Below are positions 24,411 to 54,944 of a stretch of 64,000 bases of DNA, piece by piece (positions within the stretch are counted from its first letter, which is position 1; the number at the start of each line of letters is the position of its first letter). The notes under the pieces are model-generated. The model did not search any database, was not told the origin of the DNA, and saw only the letters and a program-made list of their open reading frames with translations. Origin of the DNA: Lutjanus erythropterus (taxonomy: Eukaryota > Chordata > Actinopteri > Lutjaniformes > Lutjanidae); NCBI GenBank assembly GCA_020091685.1, contig CM034599.1, positions 23,807,922-23,871,921 on the forward strand, in the 5' to 3' direction. The translations under genes were made by a program, and so were the position numbers.

Positions 24411-27317
24411 GATTCAAAGAAGCTACCGCAAAAATCTGCTCATCAGAAAGAATGTTTATGGTGCGAATGTGAAACTATTCTTCAGTGTCAATGGGTTGAA
24501 AATTAACTGCTTTAAAGATTAAACTATTCTTGATCTGATGCGTACAGCTACCACAACCTTTGGACATATGACATCCTCACACCATTACTGCACTTTGATA
24601 TGACATTTAGCTATCAGCAGTGAAGACTGTCAGCCTACTGACACACACTTTATCACAGAAGCCTAAAAGTGCACTGGGTGTATATAGACAGTCAGTCCCA
24701 CACTCAAGGATTACAAATGCTGCCGGCAGTCAGTAATCTGGATGTGGGCAGAAGTGATTTAGTGCGTGATCTGAGAAACAAAGCTTTGAAAGATTGTGAT
24801 AATCCTTTTCGCAATGAGCTCCACATGAAGACAGGGTATAAGCTAAATCATGGAGACATCAGTTGACAGATAGGAAAGATGTGAAGACAGATAACATGAT
24901 GCTTCACAGGTTGGAGGCAACACTCAAACTAACAACGACAGAAATCAGAAGTGGCATCTGCAGAGCATACCTGATGGAAATACACAATTGCTACTACTCT
25001 GAGAGTGAAGGAGATGAAACAAGCTCATAAATAAATACACGAAACAGTATCTGATGCCCCATCAACAACCACTACTGTGTTTTCACTTTACACAAGGGCC
25101 CCTAGCCTACTTTCAGCTGCTGTTGCTGGCCTGGAATAGTGTCTTCATTGTAAGAGCTATGTCATGCATGTGACCTGTGATTCACTGCTATGTTGTGTTG
25201 TGGCGGGTGCAGATAGAGGCCAGTAAGCTACTCTGTTTTGTAAGTTAGAAACAATTCAGAGCAAATTTTTCCTTCCCCTTATGATAATTATTGTAGTAAA
25301 AGGTCATCCCGACTAAGAAATCAAAATATGAATGCTGCCTTCACACTGAACTTGTTGAGCAAACAGATCTTTTTTCAGTGAAATTAAAAGCAAAAATGAC
25401 CATTTCCACTACACTTGTGACTCATTTCGCAATTGCAATGATTTTTTTTTTTTTGTATAACATTCAGTCCTAGCTCAAATTTCTTCTGGCCTTCCTTAAT
25501 GTCAAGATCTGACCCTGAGGAAACACAACTGGACCTGTAAGCAAGTTATGTGGGGAACATCAACTTGAGCATTATTGCATGCAGTTTCTATTTTAGTTCC
25601 TTGTAGTTTAGTTTACTGAGTCAAGCATAAGTATTGCTTTGAAACAGACGAAGACACACAAGGAAACTACAGTCAACTGCAGTCAGCTATTACAAGAAAA
25701 AGGAACGTATAATTTTAGTTATAATTTAAACATATCGGCTGATTACACAGAAAAAAAGGCTTGAGCTCCTTTGAATGACTTCATGGCCTGGAACAACGTG
25801 CAGCTGAGCTCAGGTGGCAAGAGAACAAACCCAGGGCCAGTTCATGTGACAAACAGCCCTCATCTGTGTAGTCAACGTTTTCCTGCTCTCCTCCACTGCT
25901 CACTGCATTATTCTTGTTTGTCCACCCATGTTATCATAGTAATAACCACCTAAACAAAACCACAGGAAAATATAAATGGAGGTACGATAAACAAAAGGCA
26001 TTCAAGCAAGATGCCATTCAAATAGGGCTGCAACAGTTATTCTTTATGCCAGTCCCTGTTTTTAATCACACTGTGCTGGTTTGCTTTTGATAAGAAACTA
26101 AGCCAGTTTCTAAATTATAACTGACAATTTTCTTAGCAAACAATAGGTTTAATTTTCCATTAGCTATATTTGTCAAAGAACAGATTCAAAGGGAGCACTG
26201 TGGTTAGATCATGTACCCCCCTCTTTGACCAAAATATTGGATGAAAGAAATTACAAGCATAGCCAGCTGGCAGAGTCTTGGCTTACAACTACATGTCCAG
26301 GAAACATTGCCTAGAAAGCAGCATTACAGCCAAGACCAAAGCGTATAAGCAGTACCAACAATCACCAGTCATTTTAATCTTGGTTGATTTGATACCCAGA
26401 TGGGAGACGGCCTTGATGCAGCCTCTTTGAATTCCAGTCTTTGATGTGCACACTGAATAAGAATATTTTCTGGCTATTCACATCACCTTCAGCTTCCCAC
26501 CTGTTTCTACAACATATAAAGCCTGAACACCTGATGAGGTCAGTATTCGATAGAGTGGAGCTAATCCTTTTTCATTTCATTTCCTTCCAAACTTTATCAG
26601 TGTGTCAGATCTAGGAAATCAAACATGTTGAGATTGTCTGTAATTGCTTGTTTCATACTTTTTGTGTCTGCCAAGAAGGAAGATAATCTAGGCCCAGAAA
26701 CCATAACGAGCCAGATTGGTATCACTGTTGGACCAATGTACCTGGACACTTTCCACAGCCAGAAACTGGTCTGGACTGTTTGTAACTGAAATTGTTTGAA
26801 AGCAAATAGCTCATAGAAGCAAGCAACCAACCCACCTATAATCACACATTTGGATTTCTTCAACTTTTATCAAAATTATAATGGTACTGGTATTTTGGCT
26901 TGAATCAAAACACTCATACAAGCCATAAAACTATAACTGGTTTCACAACAAAATTGGTATAAAAATTCAGTAGAAAATCACAATGTTACGATGGTAGATG
27001 ACTGTCAGCCATCATGATGGATGATTGCATCGCCAATTGGCCCAAACACCATTACCAGGCTTTGAAAAGTCTACAATCTACTTTAAATACTGCCCAGTAA
27101 CAACCAAAGTTAGGAACAGTCTATCAGATGCAGGCAAAACATGCAAAGTGGCTTTGTTTTGTGTCAGTGAACACACTGACATCAAAAATTTCAGACTTTT
27201 CAATATTTTCAATATGAAATGTAGGGAAATGATTTTAGTGTGTGAATTAGTACTTTTGAACATTTTCTGCACATTTTAACAAGACCATAATAATACTGAT
27301 CTAAGGGTGTAAATAAG

Positions 27318-27548
27318 GATTATTTTCATTATAGATTAATCTGCTGATTATTGTCACAATTAATAATTTAATCAATAAAATATCAGAAAAAATGTGAAAA
27401 ATGCTCATCACAACTTGCCGGAGCCCAAAGTAACATCTTCAAATTGCTTATTTTGTCCAAGCAACAGTCCAAAACCCAAAGATTCTCCATTTATTTTCAT
27501 AAATGTCAAAGAAAAGCAGCAAAGCCTCACATTTTAAAAGCTGTAACC
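27318..27548. mobile_element. Partial copy of the 'TAGGGCTGCAAC' family
   Basis: Reads ATTATTTTCATTATAGATTA, then AATATCAGAAAAAATGTGAA, then CTTATTTTGTCCAAGCAACA, in the same order as other copies. The ends are eroded. Confidence 0.55.
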
Positions 27549-28881
27549 AGGACATGTTTGATGTTTATTATGCTTGATGCTTATTGGATACACTTTAGGT
27601 TTAATGGCCACTGCTGAGAAATGTATAACTAAATGCCAGCTGATTTGTGACATTTCACTTTACAAATCTCACGTCTTACTCTTACTGCTTTAGCTTAAAA
27701 AAAATCTAAACAGTTGAGGACAACAGGACAAATGGTGCAGTCTAGCCAGACTATTGCATTTTGCATTACTGTGTCTGGAAGTGCTCTTAATATAGAGATA
27801 ATTTGTGCAAACTATGACTATTGACTGAAGTAGGCATAATGTAATCACAAAAGATCTCCAACCCGGAAATTACTTGGCAACGGAAAGCTAGTTAGGTAAA
27901 CTATGTATCCTGTCTCAGTCTAACAAGCAATCTATCACACCGACACACATTCTTTCATGTGTAAACTTTTTATGGTCTGAGAGGTGAATTTTACTGAGAT
28001 CAGAGTACAGTAGCATAAAGCAAAAGCCATTAAACAATATTACAGGCAATCTGTATACTTGTGTTAACTTAAATTGACATTAATCATTCATTACACAGCT
28101 AGGCGTGGCTTTTACTGACAGGTGTTATTATTATTCTTCTCTCTGACACACACAGAGTTGCCCATCATGTTTTTTCATTTGTGACATTGAATGGCCATTG
28201 CATATAAAATGTGTAACAGTAACATATATGCAAAACCGAAAATTGAGTGACAATTGAGATGGTTATTTTGTGAAGATGTGAAAGATTTTGGTTACTAATG
28301 TGCTGCTATGTTGTGATATGTGTTAATGCAGAATTAACCATAGTAGGTGTAGTTAAATTTTCTAAAATCATTTAAAAAATAAAGAGACATTGAAAATACC
28401 CCTCACTACTTCTATCTCCATCTTGTTTAAAGATGGAAGTGAAGGAATGTCACTGCTGAGTGTGAACATATACCAACTACTTTCACACAGAAAAATCAGA
28501 TGGTCATGTCAAAAAACTCTGGCTGCAACTCACTACAGTATCAGGCTAAATAGTTAGCCTAGCAATATCATTCACAGCCACAAACAAATAGCAGCTAACA
28601 ACTGCTATAAGCTAACATTTGGCTAGCTTATAACTACAACAGACCAAGCTGGCTCGTTATTAGAGCACCTGTTTCGGAGAACGTGTGAACGACAGAAAAT
28701 GCCAGCGTCATAATGTTTGTAAATGTTCGTTAAAATCCCTCCAACAGCAAAGTTGTTAACCTGATGAATTACATGCTGTCATTCATTCAGACCCCCTGCT
28801 CGCTAATTCTTGGCACAGAAATGGGAAGTTCTTAGATGACACATACTTACTATTTCCTGAAAAGATAACGGCTAAGCTTAC

Positions 28882-29050
28882 CTGCTCTGCGATGCTATAA
28901 TACTGCAATTATTTCCGTTAGACGAGTCACTGTCAATAAAGCATTTTTCTCCAGTAGCTCGCCGTAAAACTGCAGCTGTTTGACCTCTTAGTTTGTCCCT
29001 TCGCGGTAGCCACAGATGGAGCCGCGTGCGGGTGATGAGAGGAGCCTCTC
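28882..29050 (-). other. me2: me2 non-coding exon 1 (5' UTR), 5' end approximate
   Basis: A strong donor GCAGAGCAG|GTAAGC ends at 28882. Upstream sequence becomes CpG-richer (cttcgcggtagcc, gccgcgtgcggg), as expected near a promoter. Splicing to the exon at 23763 is in the untranslated region, so phase gives no check. Inferred from splice signal and base composition only. Confidence 0.55.
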
Positions 29051-29090
29051 ACACGCAGTAGAAAAGCTTGGCCGCTCAACCAATCACATG
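29051..29090 (-). promoter_or_regulatory. me2: Probable me2 core promoter with inverted CCAAT box
   Basis: CCAAT is on the plus strand at 29080-29084 (ATTGG relative to the gene), just upstream of the CpG-rich leader. No TATA box is evident. Confidence 0.4.
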
Positions 29091-29344
29091 TTGGGATTTC
29101 CTTCTTGGTTACCGTAAAGACTGAAACATGCGCAAGATATTTTAGAAGAGGCCCATTAGTCGTAATTACTGTAAAAGAGAGTTGTTTTGAGTTTTAAGTG
29201 TGTTTTTATGATTTTTTTGTAATGTTATGAGAAACGTTTTGTTTTACTTTTCTGAACTTTTTTATGTTCTGATGTTTTGCTGCTTTGTAGGTTTTAAAAG
29301 CCTGGTCTTTTGCATTTAATCATCTCTCTCACATTCATGACTCT

Positions 29345-29560
29345 GTGCTCAGGCATTAGTTTTCAACCTGGGGTCCGGGCCCCACTTAGGGGGATGCCAG
29401 AAATCACAGGGGGTGCCCCAAGACTTAATCAGCTCTGAGGTCCTCAAAATTAGATTTGCATATGTTTAGGCCACAACTCTGGGACCTCTCAGGCTCTGTG
29501 ATAATGAATCATTAATGTTCTTTTGGTCAAGATGAGTGTGTATAAGCTACTCTGCTGTAT
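29345..29560. mobile_element. hAT-like repeat fragment (TTTTCAACCTGGGGTCCGGG)
   Basis: The end resembles the 'CAGTGGTTTTCAACCTGGGG' class. Its inner part, 29490-29555 (TGTGATAATGAATCATTAAT, GATGAGTGTGTATAAGCTAC), recurs at 50455-50520 in mapk4 intron 2, which shows it is dispersed. Confidence 0.5.
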
Positions 29561-30536
29561 GAGTATGGACAGACATGGATGTAAACTACAACTTGAGTGG
29601 TTGATCAAGATACACAACAGTGAGGCTGTAATTCTATTTTTTGACTGCTCTGTTTTATAGGACCATTGACAACTAACTTGTCACTTTTCTGAAGTGGCTG
29701 CTAGAAACAAAAAAGAGGAGAGAGAAGAGGGAGTGTTAAGAGAAAAAGAAATGGGAGAAGTATTAATCAGGCCATGTGGATGGAAATGGTCTTAATCTCT
29801 GTCTTTACTCATGGGGACAACAGCTGAAGGATGGCAGTGAAACAGCTGCATCCAGAAAAGCCTTACTGTCTGCTGGAGCCTTGGAAAAAAACAACAAGAG
29901 TTAAGAAATATACATATACATACATATATAGGTCATCAAAAAGATAATAAGCAGGAGACATCTTCAAGTCAAAAATAACCAGACAAGTTTGGCTTAATCA
30001 CTTCACTGCTTGCTCTGAACAAAGTGACAAATGGAAATACAAAGGTTCTATTTCAGATAAGAATAAGACTTTCTTCAGGAACAACAATCCAGATGCCTTT
30101 GAGTTATGACTGACACAGCTAATCAGGAATCCTGCACAATGTGTCTGCTGGTCTGTTCCACCTGACAGAGCATCTGGCAACATATCCGGTCTGATCTGGT
30201 ATAATCTAGCCTTGTGTACTTCTAAAGTGGTCTCACTGAATTTCCATATAAATGCATCTTTACATTTGGAAAGATATTTTGGCAGAAGTGGATAAAGCAG
30301 TTGTTGTTCTTTGCTATCATGTCCTCAACATCAGTTTGTTGGAGTCAGGCTGAGACTGGTCAACGGAGCTCTACCTGAAGGTTATTTTATCCTCGCTACC
30401 AGAGTCGGTGGACTGAGGACTTAAGAAGAGCTCATCTCTTCCTGGAAGTCGTTCCCATCATCCCTGTAATCCTCCAACACTAGCGAGTCAATCTCCACCA
30501 CCTCCAGCGGTGGTGGAGGGTGGTGGTCCCTTGAGA

Positions 30537-30917
30537 TCAAGAAGAGCTCTGTTTGCCCTCTCCAGATGTCAAGTTTGTGCTGGCTGACCTGATGGCCTCA
30601 TTCAGCTGTGTGAGTGGAGCTGAATGAACCTTATTCCTCTGCCATCTACTGAAACAATTCTTCCATTTCCACTTATTTTGTGCCTTTACAGCCTCAGTGT
30701 CCTCCAGTGTCCTCACAGCCTCAGATTCTGCTGGAGTCTTTACAGCCTCAGTGTCCTCCAGTGTCCTCACAGCCTCTGATTCTGCTGAGTCTCCTACAGC
30801 CTCAGTGTCCTCCAGTGTCCTCACAGCCTCTGATTTCTCTGGAGTCTTTATGGCTTCAGTGCCCTCCAGTGTCCTCACCGCCAATGGACTGTCCATGTCA
30901 CTTGAATCAGAAATCTA
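30537..30917 (-). pseudogene. Unidentified frame with 18-residue tandem repeats; possible exon or decayed gene
   Basis: An ATG at 30894-30896 opens 119 codons. About four copies of an 18-residue unit (best form EAVRTLEDTEAVKTPAES) are followed by a basic segment (NKWKWKNCFSRWQRNK) and a tail ending at TGA. A possible acceptor TTTCTGCACTAG ends at 30918, so the frame could start at ISDSSDMDSPLA. Beyond the stop, other minus-strand frames still look protein-like: LEVVEIDSLVLEDYRDDGND (about 30425-30510), and DELFLSPQSTDSGSEDKITF (about 30377-30436). The coding character thus jumps between frames, which suggests a frameshifted pseudogene or missed introns. I do not recognise the protein. Confidence 0.35.
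30691..30885. repeat. 54-bp tandem repeat, about 3.6 copies
   Basis: GCCTCAGTGTCCTCCAGTGT begins at 30691, 30745 and 30799, and a diverged copy at 30853: exactly 54 bp apart, a multiple of three. Both strands stay open through it. Confidence 0.9.
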
Positions 30918-33058
30918 GTGCAGAAACCCAAACATTGGAAAACTGTAAGCAGAAGTGGAAGTAGTTTTTCAAATTGTACAAACTCAACTCTAAACCAGTT
31001 TGGTCCTTTATTTTCTTGTATAGTGCATTTACTTACCCGTTTCTGTTCAGATATTTTCAGATGAGCCGGATGTACTTTTTTTTTGTTTGTTTTGTTGTTT
31101 TCTTTGAAAAAGCAAAATTCTACTTATGTATAAATAATTGTAATATTTCTTCCTTTTCCAGTATAATCAACATTTTCAAGAATTTTACAAGAATTTGTGT
31201 CTGTATCTTGAAGAAAGAAAGGATATTGCAAGGTGTTGCACTAGAGTCAAGAAAAATTCTACTTGACTTAAGAAAATATTTGAAACTAGTTCATTTTTAT
31301 TGTAAACAAACTGAAATACTCATATTAATTGCAGTTTTGTGTGTTTTAAGAAAACAGGACTTAAAAACAAAATGACTCAAGTCTAAAACTGTTAGACAAC
31401 AAAGGGATCAATAGGATAATTTTAAAGTCAAGTGTGAACTGTTAAAAGAAGGATCAATCAGGTCATGGATGATTGATTTTGATTTGTTTTTGTATCATTA
31501 ATGTCTTTCAGTTTGTGCTCTGTCATGTTTTGTATGTGTAAATGTTTTCCTGTTGAGTTTTCTATATTTCTATAAATATAGGGAAGGGCCTTGCAATACA
31601 GCTTTAGCTATAAATGCTGTGGTGCAGGTCCATCAAATGTATTTGTGTTGAAAAAACAAATATTAAACCAATACAACTGCCCTTAAGTAACTGATTCAAG
31701 CAATTTCTTTTGTTGTGCCACACAAAACATGAGATCAAATAATAGTTTAAGTATTGTTTTATTAATTTCTCAGCAAAAACAGAAACTGCAAAATTGATAA
31801 TATCAATACTGAGCATTTAAAAACCTCCCAGCTGTTCTCAGATGAAAGCTGAGGCCTCTTGAAGCGTGAGTAGAAAAGAAATAAGAGCCCACAGAAATAT
31901 GACTGTTCAACGAAGTGACATAGTAAAAACAACAAAGTTTAAGCTATTTGAATAGTTGTGAAAGCCATGCAGAAGGGAGAGAATATGTTACATTCAGCAA
32001 GCTGGAAGCATAGAGTTGTACTGAGGCACGCTTATACATTGCTTCACACACTTAAAAGAATTAACATCAGCTCAGTAACCACATGTGTTACAGTATGTCT
32101 GTTGTTTGTCATTATGTTATTGCTGGCTTCGGTTACCTGTAGGAAACTGTATAATGCTAAATGAGATCATCAGACCTGTAAAGATTTAAAACTAGACTTT
32201 TTAAAATTAGTTTGACTGCAGCACGTCTGTTTTTATAAATAGCTAAACAGCATTGACAGTTTGCACTTTACTTCAACATTTCTGCCAGTTAGTCCAGCAG
32301 TCCAGCCGAGGTATGAATACCTATCAGTAATGTGCCTCACATTACTGATAAAAATAAACATTAACAGTGGCAGAATTTCAACCGTTATTTCTGAATGTGC
32401 TATAGTGACTCTAAATGTGCTTCATGTCTGTTATGAATATAAAAGAGATACCTGGCGTTGCTGTATCACATGATGTACTGTCAGATATTCTCCCGTATGG
32501 CTCAATCCTTAGTTAGGAAGTCATACTATGTTGTGCAAATGCTGATCTGCTCACAACTTGTGTATCTTGGCTACCATGAAGGTACAAATATTATGGAAGT
32601 CAATATTTTTAGGGTTTTAGAAACTTTATGAGTGTTAAAAGTTAAGGTTGCACTGATTTATTGGCTGAACATTGTTGTCAGCTGATATTCACCTTGTTAA
32701 CTGCATTTGGCCTATCTGCAATTAATATGACACTCACCAGTATCAGTTTCCAATGTTTACATCAGTTTTGTGCTCAATAAAGGTAGTGTTTATTATTTGC
32801 AGCTAGACTCAGACATGTTAGCTAGCGTATCCAGAGAAGAGGCAACTGGCTGGACACAACTCTGGTGTGACATAAGAGGACAATGGGTGCTATGTGCCAA
32901 GATTTCTATGTTTTCCTGGCACAAAAGGGGAAAACAACACGAAAAACAAAATAAAGAACAAAAAAAACCAAACAAAAAAAAAACCCAGAATTTCACAAGT
33001 GGTGTGTCCATACTTAACAACTGTAAAAAAAAAAATAAAAATAAACAGAAACATGGAA

Positions 33059-33225
33059 CCATGGGAACATAAAACCATGGGAACATAGCACCGCAGGAAC
33101 ATAGGACCACAGAGACATATGGGCTAAGAACATAGGACACATAGGACTACAGGAAAATAGGACCATGGGAATATATGACCACATGAGCATAGGACCATGA
33201 AAACACAGGACCTTGTAAAAGCAGA
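33059..33225. repeat. 16-bp degenerate minisatellite, about 10 copies
   Basis: Unit CCATGGGAACATAGGA, clear in four consecutive 16-bp copies from 33059, then with small slips, then again 16-bp copies to about 33215. Not coding. Confidence 0.8.
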
Positions 33226-35056
33226 TATGGAGAACTGGGGAACACAGGACCTTTTGTCATGTTTCAATTATAGGCCATATAATGAAGTGTTTCAGGGACT
33301 AGGAACCTTTGGAGGAACTTGAGTATGTTTCCACTGCAGGGATGAGAGTCTAAATTAATACTGGGGACATTATTTTGGCCCCAGAACTATCCCTGTAGTA
33401 CTTCCAAAAGTACAGGAACTTTGGAATTGGGGCTTGCAACGTGAAACATTTCTGACTGGTCGAGTACTAACAGTATGTTATTTTAGTCACCATTTTTAAC
33501 AATCTGCAGCTGCAAACTAGTTTGTTTTTTGTTCATTGTGCTTTGATACATCAACTTGGAGTTACAGAGGAAAGTATATGACAGATGAACAGATGATGAT
33601 GTCCAGGTCTTATTGAGCACTTAAATTTATGTATAGGACAGTTGTATATTGAAGCGTCTCTGTCATTTTATATGGTGTCATCATACACGCTGAAATGACG
33701 TAAAAACAGCTGTTTTTTTTTTTACATAGAGTAATTTGTCTAATCTCTGCAGGTCTTCAGAATGCAGATAACAACTGGCTCAAAGAATCTTTTAGTTCCT
33801 TGAAAATAGTTTCTGGGTTTAAAAGTTCTTTTGGTGGAAATACAGCTTAAATCTAGGAACATAAGAATGACCCCCATTGACTGTATACACCAGAGAAAAG
33901 CATTACATGTTAAACAGTGAAACGAAGGATGGAGGAGGTCTTAACTGTGTTTTGTTTGGCACTAGCTCAGCAGAATAATTCTATGCATTTCCATCTGCCC
34001 ACTATTTGCATTTTAGCTCTGAGAGTGAAGTGAATGTCAGATGCATTTGATTGAGAAAGTATGAGGCACAAGCCAACAGCCTTCATCTGTTCATAATTAG
34101 ATTTTTTTACCTGACCGGTTACCTTGAAGGGGAAACAACAGATGCTGGAATAAATAACATTCTGAGTGTCTACTGTCCAACACGCTGGATAGAAAAGTAT
34201 TTCAAAATATATGATTTGGTATTTTCCTGTTCCAGACATTAATATGGTTACTGGGCAGCATCGAAGAGTTTTGAGTACAAAGGATCTACATTCTCCAAAA
34301 TATAGGCTACTGTAGTTTGCATTAATTAGCTTTTGTGGCCAACATTTAACTAAGCAAAGTGGTGACAGATGTGTGGCTGGCTAGTACAGACAGGATAATA
34401 TCTTTACAGTAAGTGTGCAGCAGACGATGACCTTTTTGGTGCATCAGGCAGACAAGATATGAAACTATTTACGACCAAACTAGAGCATCATTAGCTGAAT
34501 AATCATAAATTATTACCATAAAGCATTCCACATAAAAAAACTCACTCTAAAGTAACATAAAATTGTGGTCTAGCATTTAACAGAGAATACAAGAATATCA
34601 TTAACAACAGTCTTGAGAAATAAACTATAGAATTAAATATAACAACAGTTTTATACAAGTTTACAAGGCATGTAGCAGTGACAAAGCTCATTAAGTCACC
34701 ATGTGTTAAAATAGCAACAAATAAAATCTGTATGGTTCAACATGTAGTATAATTTGACTGATTATTTTTTAGTTAATACATTCAGAGATACTTGGAAAAA
34801 AGCATTTCCCCTGTCACTTTCATTATTCGGTGAACTTCACCGGTGGAAGACTGTCTAAGTTACTAACACACAACAAGCATGGAAGCCCATTTCCTCCAGC
34901 AAAGAAAAAAATATCCCAATGCTAAATCACAATCATGAAAAAAAGTTGGAATTATGAATAAACATCATAAACTGGCATAGGATGTGCACGGCCCAGGACA
35001 GGAGGACTCTGACAGGAGGGCTTTCACATGGGACCCGATCCCAAAGTCGAGTGTGT

Positions 35057-35062
35057 TTTATT
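35057..35062 (-). terminator. mapk4: Candidate mapk4 polyadenylation signal AATAAA
   Basis: A canonical hexamer on the minus strand about 820 bp downstream of the mapk4 stop. Not verified by transcript data. Confidence 0.3.
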
Positions 35063-35883
35063 AATGTGAATACTGCATACCCTATCTGAGCTTGGTTCGA
35101 TTGTAACTGTTCTGTATATTGGGGAGGTGTCTGAGAAGAGCCCAAAGGAAAACATATCTGCTGCAATACCATCAGACTGAAGAGCAGCTACTCCCCTCAG
35201 GCTGTGAGATTGCTTAATTCATCCTTAGCACTCCTCCATGGTAATTAATTTGTTCTATTACTTTACTTTAACCTCTTGCAAACGTGTAAAAAGTTGTGAG
35301 TATGAGATAAAAATTCCAACTTTTTTTTCTCATAATTATGGCTTACCATGGGGATAGTACTTTTCCTTTACTGGCAGAAATGGGCGTCCGTACAGCAAGG
35401 GATCTTTATAGACATACAAATCTTAACCAGACCAAGTGATCCCTCTCCACTGTTTTCCAGCACATAGCCTGGGTAACTCAAGTCAAAATTTAACCCATCT
35501 TCAACTTCCCAAATGATTGCAAACCTCGGTTACCAGGATTATTAATCACCTGATTATTTTTGAATATTCTCATGAAGAACAAATCCTTGATATTTGCAAT
35601 GCTAAGCATGGTTATTTATAACCCAGATGCGTTCTGACCTCTTATTGCCTGAGAGCACCTCATAACAAAGCTGCAGGATTGCTTGTTTAAGTGAGGAGTT
35701 TTAGTCGCAGCGTGTAGCGTGTCATTGTAACAAAAAGAGAACAGCTGCTAACACTAAGGTCTAATGTTTAAGCAGCATATTCAGCCATGGACACCCCTCA
35801 CTATGTGAAGCACTGTGAGCATTGGGAAGTGCTGCCCATCATGATGCTTTATACTGTGGTGCACCTGAAACTGAAGTTCAGCA

Positions 35884-53033
<17,150 letters not shown>

Positions 53034-54127
53034 TTATGCACGTTACATCTTGCTGGTGAGCTGATTTTTCTCTTGGTAGCTGGTGCATGTTAGATGTCTG
53101 TTCTCACATAGAAAAAACCCACATTCAGCACAAGTCTGGTGAGAGGTGGTGGCAGTTTTAGTAGTCCAAAACGATCCAGCAGGATAATTTTATCCAGAAT
53201 TGGGCCCAGAATTTCAAGCTGTGCTCAGTATAAACAAGTTAGAAAAGGAGTTATTTCCTTCAGGCCTCAGAAGTGTCTTTGTGCATCATCTTCACCTCCT
53301 GTTCTGGTCCTGTGTGGGCAGATTCTGCTCAAATCACCCTTTTACTGAACCAGAGCTGTTGTTAATGTTCTCCTTACTAGGAAATTTCTGAGCAACAAAT
53401 GGGATGTCAGAAAGGATCGAAATAAATGAAAAAAAATCAAACTGTTGGTTTAGTCAGTGGTCTTGCAGCTACAGGTTTAAACATCTACGATACAGCTTAA
53501 AAATAGCAGACTTTTCCTTTTTTCCCCCTCTTGACACTTTATGTCTTTCTCTGCCACCTCCTCTGCTGCAGCAATGCACCTCTAATTTCTTGCTGTATTT
53601 TACTCACGCGCAAGTAGTCAGAATATCACTGAGTCTTATTAATACAACCCAGGGCAGGGGTATCCATAGAAACAGCCCTCTGCGAGGCTGATCCTGCTCT
53701 TACATGTGTAGATGCATCATGGGACAGCAGCAGGCGGACAGTCGGTCGGCTCTGCACTCCTCCCTTTCTGCACGCTCTGCTGTGTTTGTTAAAACTCTGT
53801 AATCCTCATCGACCAGTCAGAGCCTTCGATAGTGAGGCGGTAGAAAGACAGAAGGAGGGGTTATGCGAGTTACATTCAATGAGACTCCATCGGCTCCTCC
53901 TCTTCTTCCATGATACCACAGAGAGTCTCAGTCAGTCAGTCAGACAAGTTCATTCATCCACAGTTGGACAGCGGTCAAATCCTGGGGCTGTCTCTGTGTG
54001 TGCATGTGCATACGTGTGCATGCGTTTAATCCCTCAATAATCTGCTTCCTGATGCCTTCTCATGAATGTAGGGATTTCAGCATCCAGCCATGGAAAGATA
54101 CTGCTATTAGCTGTGTCGCTCAACACA

Positions 54128-54158
54128 TCTGCTGCTGCTGCTGCCGCTGCTGCTGCTG
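54128..54158. repeat. CTG trinucleotide repeat with one CCG
   Basis: Ten consecutive CTG-type triplets, one changed to CCG. Intronic; the poly-Ala and poly-Gln frames over it are not genes. Confidence 0.85.
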
Positions 54159-54944
54159 GGGAGGAAAAAGAACAGAGACACACTGAAGATAAAGATGAAA
54201 GTTACACAGCAACAGAGCCCAGTGTGTTAACAGGGTCTCTGTCGCAAGAGAGCTGCCATTACATAACACTGAATGAATGGCAGTGTAACCTAATCTAGAG
54301 CAGCAACTTGATGTGCTTAGAGAGGATATCATCAACTCAATGATGCTTTAATATCTGCTATATGACGCTGTTGACATTTTAGAGCACAGAGACAAGCTGA
54401 CAGGATGGGAGGGATTATCATGGCAGCCTTTTTTTCTGTTGCATTCTACTTTTACCATTGCAGTTTCTGATTTAATCACACAGTGTAACTTTATTTTGGC
54501 TTATCTATACAAATATTGTCTTATCTAAAATAAAAAAAATACATATTTTCATCTGGCTCAAAGTGCTATTTATCCATGTAGTAGTTTTGGTGTGAGTTAC
54601 AGAGCCACAGTGCCAGTAAATGGCAAAGGGCAGGTTACTCTTATCATAGGAAGTAGCTCCAAAAAGTAAGGTCTAAGGTGACAAAGTTTTATTAAGTGAC
54701 TAACAGTTTGACACCAATTGCATCTTCATCAGAGTGAAACAGACCAGCGACTCACATCCTCTTAAATAACCTCCCTTAATTAGTTTTTCACTCAGCACAG
54801 GCTAGAACAAAGGGAATGAGCCAAAACACTGCATTAAGACAGGGTTCACACAATGCAGTATTAAATATGTCAGCAATTCATAACCATGACATCAGTAAGC
54901 AAGTATATAGCATCAACATAAGGGGAGTCACTGTTCTCCAAATC

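Larger units (their letters stand above)
23764..28881 (-). other. me2: me2 intron 1
   Basis: 5.1 kb between the non-coding exon and the start-codon exon. It holds two copies of the 'TAGGGCTGCAAC' family, a stub of the same end at about 26022 (TAGGGCTGCAACAGTTATTC), and no exon I can support. Confidence 0.7.
29100..35040. other. me2-mapk4 intergenic region
   Basis: No exon of a known gene. In human, MRO lies between MAPK4 and ME2; I see nothing like it here. Contents: hAT-like debris at 29345-29560, a repeat-coding frame at 30537-30917, a 16-bp minisatellite at 33059-33225, and a probable dispersed element around 33280-33850 (GTTTCCACTGCAGG ... TTTTGGTGGAAATAC). Confidence 0.6.

Noticed and set aside
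54062-54335. Poly-Ala and poly-Gln proteins on opposite strands
   Set aside because: Both are translations of a short CTG repeat inside mapk4 intron 1.
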